Part shown: positions 1 through 11,689 of the stretch, one piece after another
Layout of the letters: every line of letters starts with the position of its first letter
Numbering within the stretch: position 1 is the first letter of the stretch
Origin: Boswellia sacra
Taxonomy: Eukaryota; Streptophyta; Magnoliopsida; Sapindales; Burseraceae
Direction of reading: 5' to 3'
Length of the DNA: 64,000 nt
NCBI GenBank assembly: GCA_013180625.2
Contig: SNVD02013729.1
Coordinates: 21,017-85,016 of the forward strand
Notes under the pieces: model-generated
The model's input: the letters and a program-made list of their open reading frames with translations, nothing else
What the model was told of the DNA's origin: nothing
Database searches by the model: none
Program-made: the position numbers and the translations under genes

Positions 1-106
1 TTATTCGCACAATTTTATATCACAGCTCATACATGCTTAATTAGAAAAAAAGTTATGATATTGCAGATACAATTAACATAACAGTAAGCAGTGTTCATTC
101 ATGTAA

Positions 107-465
107 CTAACAGATGCCTAAGGCTTTTCTTAAATTTTCAAATCTTGTTTTATTCAATGCCTTAGTGAACAAGTCAGCCAATTGTTTATCAATGGAGATG
201 TGCTCAATATGTATCACCTTAAATTCTACCAGTTCCTTTATAAAATGGTATCTAATATCAATGTGTTTTGTTCTAGAATACTGAACAGGATTTTTTAAAA
301 TATTTATTGCACTATTATTATCACAAAACACAGTTATAGGCTTTTGTCAATACCATAATCACTCAACATTTGCTTCATCCACAATAGTTGTGTGCAACAA
401 CTCCCTGCTGCTATGTATTCAGCTTCAGCAGTAGATAAAGAAATAGAATTTTGCTTTTTGCTGTG
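107..465 (-). pseudogene. pol: RNase H domain of SIRE-like element (broken)
   Basis: Degrades the RNA strand during reverse transcription. On the minus strand the TAEAEYIAAG motif (near 400-430) is followed, after a frameshift, by CDNNSAINI, the YSRTKHIDIRYHFIKE block and the C-terminal DLFTKAL segment ending at 107. These are standard copia RNase H landmarks. The related element at 34 kb keeps a homologous tail at 36280-36380, which confirms the family link. Confidence 0.8.
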
Positions 466-1536
466 CTAAGAAACCAAGTTAGTACCAAGATAAAAACAAC
501 CTCTTGAAGTACTTTTTCTGTCATATGTATTTCCTGCCCAATCAGCATCACTAAACCCTGCAAGATAATCATTTGTATCTTTAGAAAACCATATTCCATA
601 ATTATGTGTTCCATGAGCATACCTGATGATTCTCTTAGCTACTGACAGATGTGATTCTTTGGGATTTGCTTGAAATCTAGCACAAAGTCCTACACTAAAG
701 CATAAGTCTGGTCTGCTCGCTATAAGGTATAGTAGGCTACCAATAATGCTTCTATACAAACTTGCATCACCATCTTTTCCTGCATTGTCTTTTGAAAGTT
801 TTAGATTAGTACTAATAGGAGTTTTAATTGGTTTTGCATTCTTAAGCCCAAACTTCTTTACAAGATTTTTAGCATATTTTGATTGAGATATGAATATCCC
901 ATCATTCATTTGCTTAACCTGCAATCCAAGAAAGAAATTTAATTCTCCTACCATGCTCATCTCAAACTCTTCCTACATCAACTTAACAAATTCATTAATT
1001 TTGATTTTGTTAGTTGATCCGAAAACAATATCATCAACATATATTTGAGCAACAACAAAATAGTTAGATGCATGTTTGATAAACAAAGTCTTATCATTGC
1101 TGCCTCTTTTATAACCTCTGTTGATCAAAAAATTTGTCAACCTTTCATACCAAGCTCTAGGAGCTTGTTTCAAACCATATAAGGCTTTGTGCAATCTGTA
1201 CACAAAATCAGGATGTTTAGGGTCCTCAAAACCATTAGGCTGTTCAACAAAGACTTCTTCATTGCGATAGCCATTTAAAAATACAGTTTTGACATCCATT
1301 TGATACAACTTAAAATCAAGCAAACAAGCAATTACAAGTAGTAATCTGATTGACTCAAGTCTAGCTGCAGGTGCAAAGGTCTCATCAAAGTCTATGCCTT
1401 CAACTTGTGTGTAATCTTGTGCAACTAACCTAGCTTTATTTCTTACTACTTGACCACTTTCATCAGTTTTATTTTCGTAAATCCATTTAATTCTAATGAC
1501 ATTTGTACCTTCTGGCCTAGGAACTAATTCCCACAC
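466..1536 (-). pseudogene. pol: Reverse transcriptase of SIRE-like element (broken)
   Basis: RNA-dependent DNA polymerase of the retroelement. Motifs in order: NVIRIKWIYENKTDESGQVV, KARLVAQDYTQ, FAPAARLESIRLLL, YQMDVKTVFLNG, LYGLKQAPRAWYERL and the catalytic YVDDIVFGS. After a frameshift near 960-973 the thumb/connection region continues in a second frame (ELNFFLGLQVKQ), then the S-R-P-D-L-C-F-S-V-G segment and the start of RNase H (FSDADWAGNTYDRKSTS). Catalytic aspartates are still present but the frame is split, so the copy is inactive. Confidence 0.85.
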
Positions 1537-1551
1537 TTCATTCCTTTTAAA

Positions 1552-1980
1552 CTAATTAAGTTCATCTTGTATAGCTTGAATCCACACCTCTTCTTTTAAA
1601 GCTTCTTTCACATTTTTTGGCTCAACTAAAGACACATAACATGCAAACCTTACCCGATTTCTTACCTTGCTCCGGGTTTTCATCATGCCATCTGGTGTTC
1701 CAATGATAGAACTTGTTGGATGTGCCTTCTGAATCCATATGGCCGGATCTTTTCTATCTTTATCATTTCGGATTGAACTTCTGTTCAAATCTGAGTTGTC
1801 AGATGTTACTGTTATGTCCGGTGTAACAGCAGCTGTTTCTTTCTTCATAACAGCATCTTTCTTTTTGCTGCTGTCTGAATCAGATTTTTCTGCCTCTTCT
1901 GTGAAGCTGGTTATGATTTCCTCTTGTGAGTAGTTTATATAATCATCAAGGTCATCAAATACTATATTTTTAGATTCCAT
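1552..1980 (-). pseudogene. Linker between integrase and reverse transcriptase of SIRE-like element
   Basis: An acidic, serine-rich stretch (142 codons) that links integrase to reverse transcriptase. It ends with the sequence TRSKVRNRVRFACYVSLVEP and the WIQAIQDELN motif that normally leads directly into the RT domain of copia elements. A stop just downstream separates it from the RT frame that begins at 1536, so it is part of the same broken pol polyprotein and not an independent gene. Confidence 0.6.
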
Positions 1981-2093
1981 GACTGCCTCAGTTCTTAGAT
2001 TATAAACTCAAAATGCTTTGCTGTTTTGAGCATATCCCACGAAGACTCCTTCATCACTCCTTGGATCTAATTTTCCTAACAGTTCTATGTCGT

Positions 2094-3183
2094 TTAAGAT
2101 ATAACACCTGCAACCAAAGACAGAAAATATTTCAAATTAGGTTTTCTTCCTTTCAAAATTTCATAAGATGTCTGATTAGTGCCAGGTCTAAGAAAAACTC
2201 TATTTGAAATATAACAAGCAGTGCTTATTGCTTCAGCCCATAGCCTTTTTGTCAACTTGTTTCTATTGAGCATCACTCTAGCCATCTCTTGTAGAGTTCT
2301 ATTCTTCCTTTCCACAATGCCATTCTGTTCAAGAGTTTTAGGAGCTGAAAATTCATGATCAATTCCACGGTATTTGCAAAAGTCAGCATAGCTAACGTTT
2401 TTAAACTCCTTTCCATGATCACTTTTTATTCTCACAATCATTCCAATGTTGCTATTTTGCTCATTTTTAAGCTTAACACAAAGATTCCTGAAAGCCTCAA
2501 AAGTGTCAGTTTTTCTTTAATGAAATCAACCCAAGCATATCTAGAGAAATCATCTACACAAACAAATATATATCTCTTACCTGTAATGCTTTCAATTTGC
2601 ATAGGACCTATAAGATCCATATGAAGCAAATCAAGTATCTTAGAAGTGCTAAGATGTGGATTTGATTTGTGTGAACTTCTGATTTGTTTTCCCATTTGAC
2701 ATGGTCCACAAATTTTATCAATTTTGTCATCAAGTTTAGGAACTCCTCTTACAGCACCTAACTTAGTTAATTTAACCAAGTCTTGTAATTTAAGTGTCCT
2801 AACTTTTGATGCCACAATTCTAAATCCGAAATCCTAGCTTGAAATGCAATCTTAACCAAATAACAATTATCCGAAGATCTATTACCTTCAAGAATGCATT
2901 TACCAAAATCATCTAAGACCATACATTTGTTTTGTGTGAAATTAACAACATACTTGTCATCACATATCTGACTAATACTAATAAGATTAGCTTTCAAACC
3001 TTCAACTAACAAGACATTTTGAAAATTGGGTAAACCTTTGACATTCAAAGTGCCTTTACCAATGATCTTACTCTTTGCTCCATCTCCATAGGTGACATTA
3101 CCATCCTTGCATGCTTTAAAATCTGTTAAAAACTGTTTATTTCCAGTCATGTGCCTAGAACAACTACTGTCAAAATACCACAA
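2094..3183 (-). pseudogene. pol: Protease and integrase region of SIRE-like element (broken)
   Basis: The block opens with the aspartic protease motif WYFDSSCSRHMTGN (catalytic Asp-Ser, where DSG is usual), then a gag-pre-integrase segment (ELWHQKLGHLNYK, the His-His half of the zinc-binding HHCC motif) and its CGPC partner. The integrase core follows with VDDFSRYAW and, in another frame, SDHGKEFKN and the ERKNRTLQEMARVML block. Three overlapping reading frames cover the region (3183-2767, 2815-2438, 2441-2094), so at least two frameshifts separate them. Non-functional as it stands. Confidence 0.8.
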
Positions 3184-3279
3184 ACCATTAGAAGTATGTT
3201 CAAGAGTAGTAAGAGCAACATGACATACTGTTTTGTCTTTCTTAACCCATTGTAGTCATGATTTAGGTAACAGTTTGAA

Positions 3280-4986
3280 CTATTTTGATCTTTTATGCAA
3301 AAGATTCAACAATTTAAAGCATCTAGGCCTAATATGTCCCTTTTTACCACAAAAATAACAAATAGGAATGAATATGCTTACCTTTTCAGGGCTGGATTTG
3401 AAAGAACTCAGAGGAGAAACAAATGTTTCACTGCTCTTGGAATTAGGACTTGACTTTAAAGAGTTAAGTTCAAAATTCTTACCTGATGTTGAAGCTTTCA
3501 CAAAAACTATTTTTGATGAAGATGCAACATTACTTTCTGTGTATCCCAATCCATGTTTGTTAGAGTTGTCTCTTCCAAGACTCAAGACCTGATCAAGTTT
3601 GGCTACTCTAATTTTAAGTTGATCAACACACCTCTTACTTTCAACCGGTTATGTTGTGATTTTCTCAATATATGCTGTTTTGTCTATCAAAACAGTTTCC
3701 AGTTCTGTGCTATGATTTTCAGCAAGGGATTTTTCACATTCCAGTGCTTTAATCTTCTTTTTCAAGGCTTTGATTTCTTCTTTCTGACTCAGCCATTCAC
3801 CATAAAGTGCGTTGTATGCCTCTTACAACTCTTCATAGTATTTTGGTCCATCTTCTTCATCAGAATGATCAACACTTGTTCTGCAATTTCCTGTTATATC
3901 AGACATAACAGTCTTTCCTTTATCAGCAGCAGATGTAGTAAATGCAACAAAATTGCTCATGCAATCTTGATCTTCTGACTCCGATTCTGATTCATTACTC
4001 CAGGTTGCTGTTAGCCCTTTATTCTTCTTCTTGAGATTTGCACATTTATATTGAATATGCCCATAACCAGAACATTCATAACACTGAATTTGCCCTTTCT
4101 TTTTAGGTTGTTTTGGCTTCCTCTTGTCATTCTCTTTGTTGAACTTTCTGAATTTTTCTTCGCTTGAGTTTGATGGCTTTCCTTGATTTTTTTTCCTGAA
4201 ATTTCTTGTCATGAACTTGACATAATTTCTTGTTAGAAAAGCAATCTGTTTAGAATCAGTTTCATCAAACTCATCACTACATTCATCATCAGATTTTTTA
4301 GCTTTTACATTAAATGCAATGCTTTTACCTTTTTGCTTCCTAGTACTTTGATTTATTTCAAAGTTTTGGAGAATGCCAATCAGTTCATCAACTCTCATCT
4401 CATCAGTGTTTTTAACTTCTTCAATGGCTGAGATTTTGGGTTGAAATTTATCTAGGACAGACCTAATTATTTTGTTAACAACTTCTGCATCCATTAAAGT
4501 TTTTCCAAGCATGTATGCCGAATTTGTAATGTGACATATCTTAGAGTTAAACTCAGAAATTGACTCATCCTCATGCATCATTAGATTTTCAAATTGAGAA
4601 TTAAGTCTCATCAATTTAGATCTTTTAACAGATGCGGTACCTTCATGTTTTATTCCAAGTATGTCCCAAGCTTCTTTGGCCACTTTGCACCTTAAAATCT
4701 GTCTAAAGTTGTTTAAGTCTACTGCAGCAAAAATTACATTAAGAGCCTTTGAATTCCAGCTAGAACGTCGGTATTCTTCATCAGTCCATTATTCCTCAGG
4801 TTTCAGTTCAGAATCATCAAAAGCATTCAACTTTGTTGGCGGTGTCCATCCTTTAAGCACACTAGTCCATGGCCTGTCATCAAGAGATTTGATATACATC
4901 ATCATTCTTACCTTCCAACATGAATAATTACCATCATCAAGAATGGCTGGTTGTGTTCCAGATCCTCCAGTGCGAATAAACTCCAT
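3280..4986 (-). pseudogene. gag: gag of SIRE-like copia element (broken)
   Basis: Capsid-like polyprotein of the retroelement; the start ATG (4984-4986) lies about 50 bases inside the primer binding site. Visible parts in order: N-terminal gag with a WKVRMMMYIKS block, capsid helices around 4000-4680, a first CCHC knuckle (CYECSGYGHIQYKC, near 4060), a coiled acidic linker, and a second CCHC knuckle (CYFCGKKGHIRPRC, near 3330). The frame is interrupted by in-frame stops at 4789 and 3823 and at further points. At 3823 the related element at 34 kb has a glutamine codon, so this stop fits a C-to-T change, as expected for methylated repeats. Two zinc knuckles are typical of SIRE elements. Confidence 0.8.
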
Positions 4987-5049
4987 CCTTCCAGATCAGT
5001 ATGATCGTTTTCTTCACTTGTCTATCAGTGAACCTGCTCTGATACCAAT

Positions 5050-5891
5050 TGATAGTTCTGGAGGTATGCAGTTATAAGAAATATAATAGTAAACTGTAAT
5101 GTAAATCGGCACAGGAGGATTTTTACGTGATTTGGTTATAAAACCTACGTCCACGGACAGCTATAGAGCTGCAATTGACTAAGTTCTTGTTTGTACAATC
5201 TTTAGGACCTTTTATAGTGTTAATTCACTCTCACACACAGACCTAATCTTTGACAAACAAAATCCCATCAAGATCTTAAACTCTAGTGACACTGCCCACT
5301 CTCTATCGCAGATAACTTAACAACACACTGTTAAGCTACACGTAAAAATGACGTCTGACACTGAATTATATAAATACTTAACCCGCAAGTTATCCCAAGT
5401 GTTTACTAACTCACACAGACTCGATCAACAACTCATGTACGAATTCTACCACTCATACGTGGATCAAAAGAATCAAAGAATCAAATCAATGAAGACATTC
5501 CTTTTGCGTTGAAGCTCTCTTCTATGAGTTCATGGAATGCCAAACTCAAGACTCGCTCACAACCAAGATAACCAACACGTTAATCTCTCAATCACATAAT
5601 CAGCTGCTTGAATAGCTTTGTATATATATAGTGAGAGGTCTGACTTGAAATCTCCTAGAAATCTTATAAAAATTCTAATAACAATCATATTAGGATTGGG
5701 AGAAATAAAATAGGAAGTGTTATAAACAAACTCCAAAAGAAACTAGGGCAGATAAATATTCTCCTATTCTAATTAAGATACAAGATATTATGTCCTAATC
5801 TAAAGAGATATTTATTCCAAATCAAATACTTCCTAAAATATAATTCTAGAAACATTAAAATAGGAGTAAAAATAATATTTTTGTCCTATCA
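5050..5891 (-). repeat. 5' LTR of the SIRE-like element
   Basis: An 842-bp LTR that starts TGATAGTT and ends CTATCA on the plus strand, giving the inverted terminal hexamer TGATAG/CTATCA. It lies directly beside the primer binding site. A TATA run near 5622-5631 (minus-strand sense) is the likely promoter of the element. The partner LTR is outside the window, so the outer boundary rests on the terminal inverted repeat alone. Confidence 0.75.
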
Positions 5892-6574
5892 CAAGTTGAT
5901 CAAAACTCATCATGTGCATGGTGCATGCATATATAGTAGACTTTGACACCAACAGTCTTGATTGTCAGATTAAAAAAAAAGTGATGCAGCTTAGGATCGT
6001 TGGACCTGCTAACCATGACATGAAATGGTTCGCCACTGGGAGTGAAAGGCTCCGCCACAAGCAAAAGCTCAACAACTCCTTTATTAGTAAAGTCATAAAT
6101 GATTTTGTTATCATCTAACTCGTTACCTTCATAAATGAGCATTTTGTGTGTCACATCGATACTTATACTCTTCAATCGTGGACTTCATCCTAACTATCAT
6201 TTCAAAAACTTTGGATGTTGTGGAGAGGAATTTATGCTCCTCCAAGGATATGGAAGCCAACACACTGAACCATGATATTTGCGTAAGCAAATTGATTTCA
6301 AATTCACCAAATATATTGATTAGTAAGATTTAAAAATTGATTTGTTTTTTTTTTGTTGTGAAAGAATATTGAATTAATATACAAAATTCTCATATTAATT
6401 AGATGGAGATTTCATCACAGTTGGCCGAAGAATATGGGGTGTAAGGCAAAAAAATTGAAATTGTTAGACATATCATATAATTAAAATAGTGAAGTAAAAT
6501 TATTATTAATATAAACGTAAAATTATATTTTATACTTATCGTGCTACTTTAGTGATTTTTTCGTATTATATTTA

Positions 6575-6624
<50 letters not shown>

Positions 6625-6820
6625 GTGTTATATTTCTATTATATGTTTTTATTTTATGTTATATTTAATTTATTAAAAATTATGTTATTTTAATTAGATA
6701 ACTTTTTTTACATCCTTCATATTTATATTCAATGTACGTTTCGAAATATTAAAATTAAGTAGTATTAATTTAATAATATCCTTAAATTTAGTGTACATTG
6801 TTAGCCTTTCCATGGTTGTT
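5892..6820. other. AT-rich spacer with TA microsatellite
   Basis: Apart from the ubiquitin-like fragment on the minus strand, this stretch is AT-rich and contains a (TA)n run at about 6579-6619. No plus-strand gene is visible. Confidence 0.5.
5900..6260 (-). pseudogene. Ubiquitin-like domain gene fragment, truncated by the retroelement
   Basis: On the minus strand a segment reads MLIYEGNELDDNK with a following VVELLLV strand. This matches the ubiquitin fold pattern (LIFAGKQLEDG ... LHLVLR). The helix before it (FEMIVRMKSTIEEYK) lies in a neighbouring frame, so a frameshift separates the two at about 6165-6175. The 3' side runs to the LTR end at 5891, so the copia insertion probably truncated it. 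It resembles plant divergent ubiquitin-like proteins and not polyubiquitin. What the protein did is unknown. Confidence 0.45.
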
Positions 6821-6987
6821 ATATCTTTTCCAAATATCCTTGTTAATCACTTTAAAGATTTAGTTATGAAAATTTTAATATCTTTAAGAATTTATATCTT
6901 TTCCAAATATCCTTGTTGATCACTTTAAAGATTTAGTTATGATAATTTTAATATCTTTAAAGATTCAGTTATGAAAATTCTAATATC
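6821..6987. repeat. 73-bp direct repeat, two copies plus a partial third
   Basis: Copies begin at 6821 and 6894 with atatcttttccaaatatcc and differ at only a few positions. A partial third copy (about 20 bases) follows at 6967. It lies just upstream of the triplicated exon, so the two tandem arrays are adjacent. Confidence 0.8.
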
Positions 6988-7000
6988 TAGATTTTTTTTC

Positions 7001-7285
7001 AGGATGATTCCTGGAACAGTTTAATGAGGTTTGAATTAGTACTCACCATTGTGGATTTGTTTGTACCATTTCTTCTATTTTGATTGGAGTCTTTTCAAGA
7101 TGATTCCCGAAACAGGCTAATGAGGTTTGAATTAGTACTCACCATTATGGGATTTGTTTGTACCATTTCTTCTATTTTGATTGGAGTCTTTTCAGGATGA
7201 TTCCTGGAACAAGCTAACGAGGTTTGAATTAGTACTCACCATTGTGGGATTTGTTTGTACCATTTCTTCTATTTTGATTGGAGTG
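7001..7285 (+). repeat. 97-bp tandem triplication of a splice acceptor plus exon start
   Basis: Three head-to-tail copies start at 7001, 7097 and 7194. Each begins with a T-rich tract ending in cag or caag, then gatgattcc, then a coding-like stretch. Copy 1 lacks one G in a GGG run and is frameshifted. Copies 2 and 3 stay open, and copy 3 continues into the full exon ending at 7435. Confidence 0.85.
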
Positions 7286-7435
7286 TTTCGATTGTACTTT
7301 GCAGTTGCATCAGGTAACATACATGATATGTTTAAATGGGATATGACTGGTATGGTAGTTGTTGCAATTTTTTTGCTCTTTGGACTCATGTATTATGATT
7401 GGCTTAGTAGAGGTATGAGGTCGTTGTGGGAGTGA
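7194..7435 (+). pseudogene. C-terminal exon of an MRS2/CorA-type Mg2+ transporter, GMN motif lost
   Basis: Following a tttcag acceptor the exon reads DDSWNKLTRFELVLTIVGF and then a second hydrophobic stretch (MVVVAIFLLFGLMYYDW), ending at a stop at 7433-7435. This is the two-helix membrane module of plant MRS2/MGT magnesium channels, where a loop with Gly-Met-Asn follows helix 1. Here that position reads GVFRLYF, so the signature filter motif is absent. The acceptor falls at the same place as in the second relic at 24439. No upstream exons are seen on the left, where the ubiquitin-like fragment and a retroelement lie. Probably a relic, but expression as a short membrane protein cannot be excluded. 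Confidence 0.6.
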
Positions 7436-7539
7436 AGAGATGTGGCAGCCGTGGGAGCATTCGTGGGATTGAAGAGCTTTGGAAATTGTGAGAGATATTA
7501 TCTTTTCATTTTGCATATTGTAGTTGATATACGTAAATG

Positions 7540-8505
7540 CAGTGGCAGACCCACGATTTTGTGAAAGGGGGGCACCTTAGTATTTTTAAATTTTATAATT
7601 TCTTTGATAAACAATGAAAAAGAAAAAATTTATTAAAAATTAAAAAAATACGTATAGATAGGGGATATAATGAACCTTATCCCTTAAAATAAATTCTAAC
7701 AAAATAAAACAAAATATAAAATATTAAAATGTGATAGTTCAACAATTTAGTAAATACAAAGTCATAATTGTCTCCTACGAGTTTTCATGCTTTGAAAATG
7801 TTGCATGATTACCTTATTATATCAAAAAATATCTTTCTAAATGCATGCAAGCAAGCTATCGTTTATCCATTCATCTTCTATTCGATTGCGTGATTCAATC
7901 TTTACAATATTTATAGCAAAGAATGAATCAAAATAAATAAATAAGCATTAATAAAATATATATAAATTTTATTGATAGAATATAGCAATAAGAATTAATT
8001 AAAATAATGATGTAATTTACTTGAAAGGAAGGATAATTAGATATATAAAGGAAGGATAATTAGTTATATATCTTGTATTCGATTGCACTTGTTATAAAAA
8101 AGGTATATGATTGTCTGCAAAATAAAAACAAGATATTGACAACAAATGAACATGAAAACTACATAAGAAAAACATAAAAAATTTGATTAAAATTTTATGT
8201 ATAAAATAAAGAGTAAAATATTAAATATAATAAAAAATAAACTCGTTTGGCTTTTGAAGAACCTCGTCTTTTCTTTTGTACCAATTTGTAGGGGAGAAGA
8301 GTAGTAGAAGATAGGGTAGTTGGTGGAGGTTAGTGGTCAGGTCGCTGTAATAAAAAGAAACTGAAAAAAGTAATGTGTAGTTAAATTAGGTACTTTTCAA
8401 TAAAAGGGTGTATGAAAAACTAGTAGAACCTGAAGGGGTATAAGAGAGTTTTATTTTTCAGGAGGGGCCTGGGCCCCCCCAGGTCGCAACGTTGGTCTGC
8501 CTCTG
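7540..8505. mobile_element. Non-autonomous hAT-family DNA transposon (966 bp)
   Basis: Terminal inverted repeats CAGTGGCAGACC (7540) and GGTCTGCCTCTG (ending 8505) differ at one base in twelve. The element is flanked by a perfect 8-bp duplication CGTAAATG at 7532-7539 and 8506-8513. An 8-bp duplication with CAG-type ends is the hallmark of hAT transposons (family knowledge). The interior is AT-rich, has no transposase-like frame, and carries G-rich and C-rich blocks next to the ends. It sits about 100 bp downstream of the MRS2-like exon. Confidence 0.9.
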
Positions 8506-8513
8506 CGTAAATG

Positions 8514-10940
8514 GATCATTACCATTGCTAGTTACCATTTACTAGTTGATATATGTAAATGATATTTTTGTTGTTGCTACGGTAGTATATTTTTTATGAA
8601 TTTGAATTGTTTATAATGATAAGCATTTTGACACCATAATTATATGTTCAAATGACTGGCTATGATTTTGAATGACTAGTTGTTTTGTGTTTGTGATAGC
8701 GTTACTTATTATATGCTTATGAAGTTCAGTCTGACAGCTAGATTGAAGAGATCTTCATCTTTGAATGATTTCACAGATCATTCCATTTTTTTTTCTTTTT
8801 CCCATGTATGATGGAGTTATAAAATTTTATATGAGAAGTCCACTTGCTGAAGTTTTGGGCCTATGTGCAATTTGGGGACAAATATATATAACTAGCTTTG
8901 TGCTGTTTGTTCGGATATTGAATTAATAATCAATTTGACACCATGAATTGTGTTATCTCAGACCATGCCTCTGCTAATGAAGACATCCAAACTAGTTGAT
9001 GCAATTATGATATTGCCTTGTGCTAGTTAGCAACTTAGAACTTCAATGTTAGGAAGATGCAACCTTCTTATGTTTTGGACCTCTGTATCGTTAGCTAAAA
9101 TCAAGTTAAGCTTTGGAATCTGAGTCTCTTTTCTTGTGTTCTCGCTATTATTGTTGTTCCTTTTGTTTTCCCTGTTTAAAAGTCAATACTTATTGTTCCA
9201 TTAAAATTTTTGCTTTCATTTTGTAAGTTCTTTATTATGCCTAGTTGGAGCATCCTTTGAATGGAAATTAAATATTTGGGGGAATTTTAATGATATAACC
9301 ATAAATAAGATTACTTTCTATTTTGGGGAAAAAGTGTGGAGATTTCAATGGTACTAAGCTGTTTGTCATTCAACAATATTTTAAAAGCAGCAGTTAAATG
9401 ATCTTTGATGGCTTCCTCTCCGAATTGGTAAATATGATGTGGAAAAGGTTCTGAGAGCGTTACCATCTCTTCTTGAAATGCCCTGTTGCTATGCTTTGGT
9501 GATCTAATTTGCTTAAGTATTCAATCTCTCTTAGATGGTTCCTTACTCTTGCTGTTTGGCTATCAAAGAAAGATTCATTGATGCTTTTAGAGGAAGGAAG
9601 TTATCTTTTGCATTTTTCATATGTTCATATTGTAGCCTTTCACACCTTCTCTATAAGGGTGAGCACTGGCACTCCCTTTTGTTGAATTTTCGTCTTTTTC
9701 ATAAAAAGGAGGAGCTTCCGTCGAGCCAACATCATGATAGAATGGTAAGGTTCAATTTGAACCTGGTGAATGAGAGGGAACTCACGGACATGCAATTTTT
9801 TTATATTTTTCTTTTGTCAATCAAGATCTGTCTTCTCAATTTGCAAGCCTGTTTATATAACTGTTCAAAATTCATCATATAATCCTGTAGTGAATTTTTC
9901 TTGTGAGCATCAGAGCTTAGCATGTCTTTTGTCTTTTGAATTTTCAGGATAGATATAGTATTTGATCTCCTAAAATCTTACCAAGAATTGATGACCCTTG
10001 CCTTTCAGATAATTTGACTTTTTATATAACAATGTGCTTGTGGTTACCATTAAGATGGAGGTTGTAAATAGCTTGATTCTGTAATACATGTCCCATTGTG
10101 GCTTAAATTTATTGTCCTTTTTTTTGCAACTCATAAAATTGTAACCCTTGCATTGTTTTTAGGTTCGCTACATCGGCTTTAGGTGAATGTTAAATTACCC
10201 ACCTCGCAACTAGATGATTTCATTTAAGAATGTTGATGTATGATTAACTATATACACCAGTTGAGGAAATTTAAGAATCAATATTTGAGCACTCAAGTAA
10301 GCTGTTGCTCGGTTGTTTTCACAAATTAATTATCTTATATCTATTCTGGACGAATCATGGTAAGCACTGGTGGCAGAATGCATGCCTTAAAAGATACATG
10401 CATGCTCTTGCCCAAAAATTTTGAAAGAGTGCATGGTTAGTTTTAAGGTTTTTTGTATGAATTTTGAAAATAATATGTAGTTAATATTAATTTAAATACA
10501 TTAAAAAGTGTGTATTTTTATGAAACTGCTTTTTTAAATGCTAATAAAACACTAAAATAGACTTTGCTAGTTGTGTGAAGTTAAGGGAATGTATTATTTT
10601 ATCTTTTAATTAATGGTTTTGGTTATATTACTAGAGTATGATATATCCTATTCTTATAACTCAACTTGTTATTCAAAACTAAAAGAAATCCGTCACTGTT
10701 ATGAGTTATTACAACATTGGTGACTATAGCTTGACTAAATCCCCCTAAATCGACAATACCAAATCCAAATCGACGAAAGCTAAATAAAAGGAGTGAATTT
10801 TCTTTAACTGCAGTTCTAACTCATATTATTGTATGCATACGCAGCAATAAGATCATCAATCATAGGTAAAGAGAGTGGAACGAAGGACATGATTTGCTTT
10901 ACATTAATTAGCTTTCAAGCCATATTTCATTATTATTTTG
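8514..10940. other. Intergenic DNA, no recognisable gene
   Basis: Moderately AT-rich sequence without convincing coding frames; the longest open stretches (for example 9535-9882) have no family resemblance and low-complexity composition. No RNA gene or element boundary was seen. Confidence 0.5.
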
Positions 10941-11110
10941 AGTGGTATTATTTTTACAAACTATTTATACAAACTTATATGATAATATTGAATGGTTATC
11001 ATATCATCCGCATTAATTGATGATTTAAAATTTAAAATTTAATAAAATGAATCAAATCATGACACATCAATTTATACGAGTGAGTTTGCATAAACAACTT
11101 GTTAATGTTA
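10941..11110. mobile_element. MITE-like inverted repeat, copy 1 of a family
   Basis: The left arm (ggtattatttttacaaact, then atacaaact) is mirrored by a right arm containing gagtgagtttgcataaac. The same arms occur at about 24705-24910. No clear target duplication was found, so limits are approximate. Confidence 0.4.
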
Positions 11111-11498
11111 AGTTTCAAATTAAATATGATGTTTCAAAATATAATTGTTAATGCTATTAAAAAAAATTGTTTTGTCAATAACAGTTCCATGTATAGTGCA
11201 ATTATAAAAACATCTGGTGATCTATCATGTCCATCAAGTATATGTGCCTCCTTTGCGGCATCTACGTACATACAACTATTTTATATTACCTATCCTTTTT
11301 ATGGGATACATTATTAATGGAGAATCCACATATATTTAGGGGGTTTTCTGTTGCGAGAAAGGAAAAATTTAGGGGAAAGAAAAAAATTGGGGGAAATGAA
11401 AAAAATTACGAAAAGGAAAGGATTGGAGGAATGATTTCATTTGCTTGATAATATAATTATGGATAGAAAGGAATTACTAATAATTAATTGGACATAAA

Positions 11499-11689
11499 TG
11501 TGGGGTTTCTATGGACAGCCCAAAACTCCACAGTGGTACGATATTGTCCACTTTAGGCCTAAGCCCTCATGGATTTGTTTTTGGATTCTACCCAAAAGAC
11601 TTCATATCAATGGAATGCTTGTCCACACTTATATACCCATGATCTTCCCCATGTCTAGCCAATGTGGGACTTTGGTTGCACACCCAACA
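11499..11689 (-). repeat. TRIM 3' LTR
   Basis: A 191-bp terminal repeat (3' LTR in minus-strand sense), plus-strand limits TGTGGGG to CCCAACA. Next to the polypurine tract. Confidence 0.9.

Larger units (their letters stand above)
1..5891 (-). mobile_element. Ty1/copia LTR retrotransposon, SIRE-like, truncated by window edge
   Basis: Reading on the minus strand, the order is 5' LTR (5050-5891), primer binding site, gag, protease, integrase, reverse transcriptase and RNase H, which is the copia order. The primer binding site is the complement of TGGTATCAGAGC at 5036-5047, two bases from the LTR, and matches initiator tRNA-Met. The 3' LTR and polypurine tract lie left of base 1. Gag has two CCHC knuckles and a Trp-rich N-terminus as in the SIRE/Maximus lineage (family knowledge; lineage is inference). 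All reading frames are broken by stops and frameshifts, so the copy is dead. Its right target flank (caagt after 5891) cannot be paired because the left end is outside. Confidence 0.9.

Noticed and set aside
9535..9882. 115-codon plus-strand frame
   Set aside because: Cys- and Phe-rich T-rich composition, no family resemblance, no splice or promoter context.
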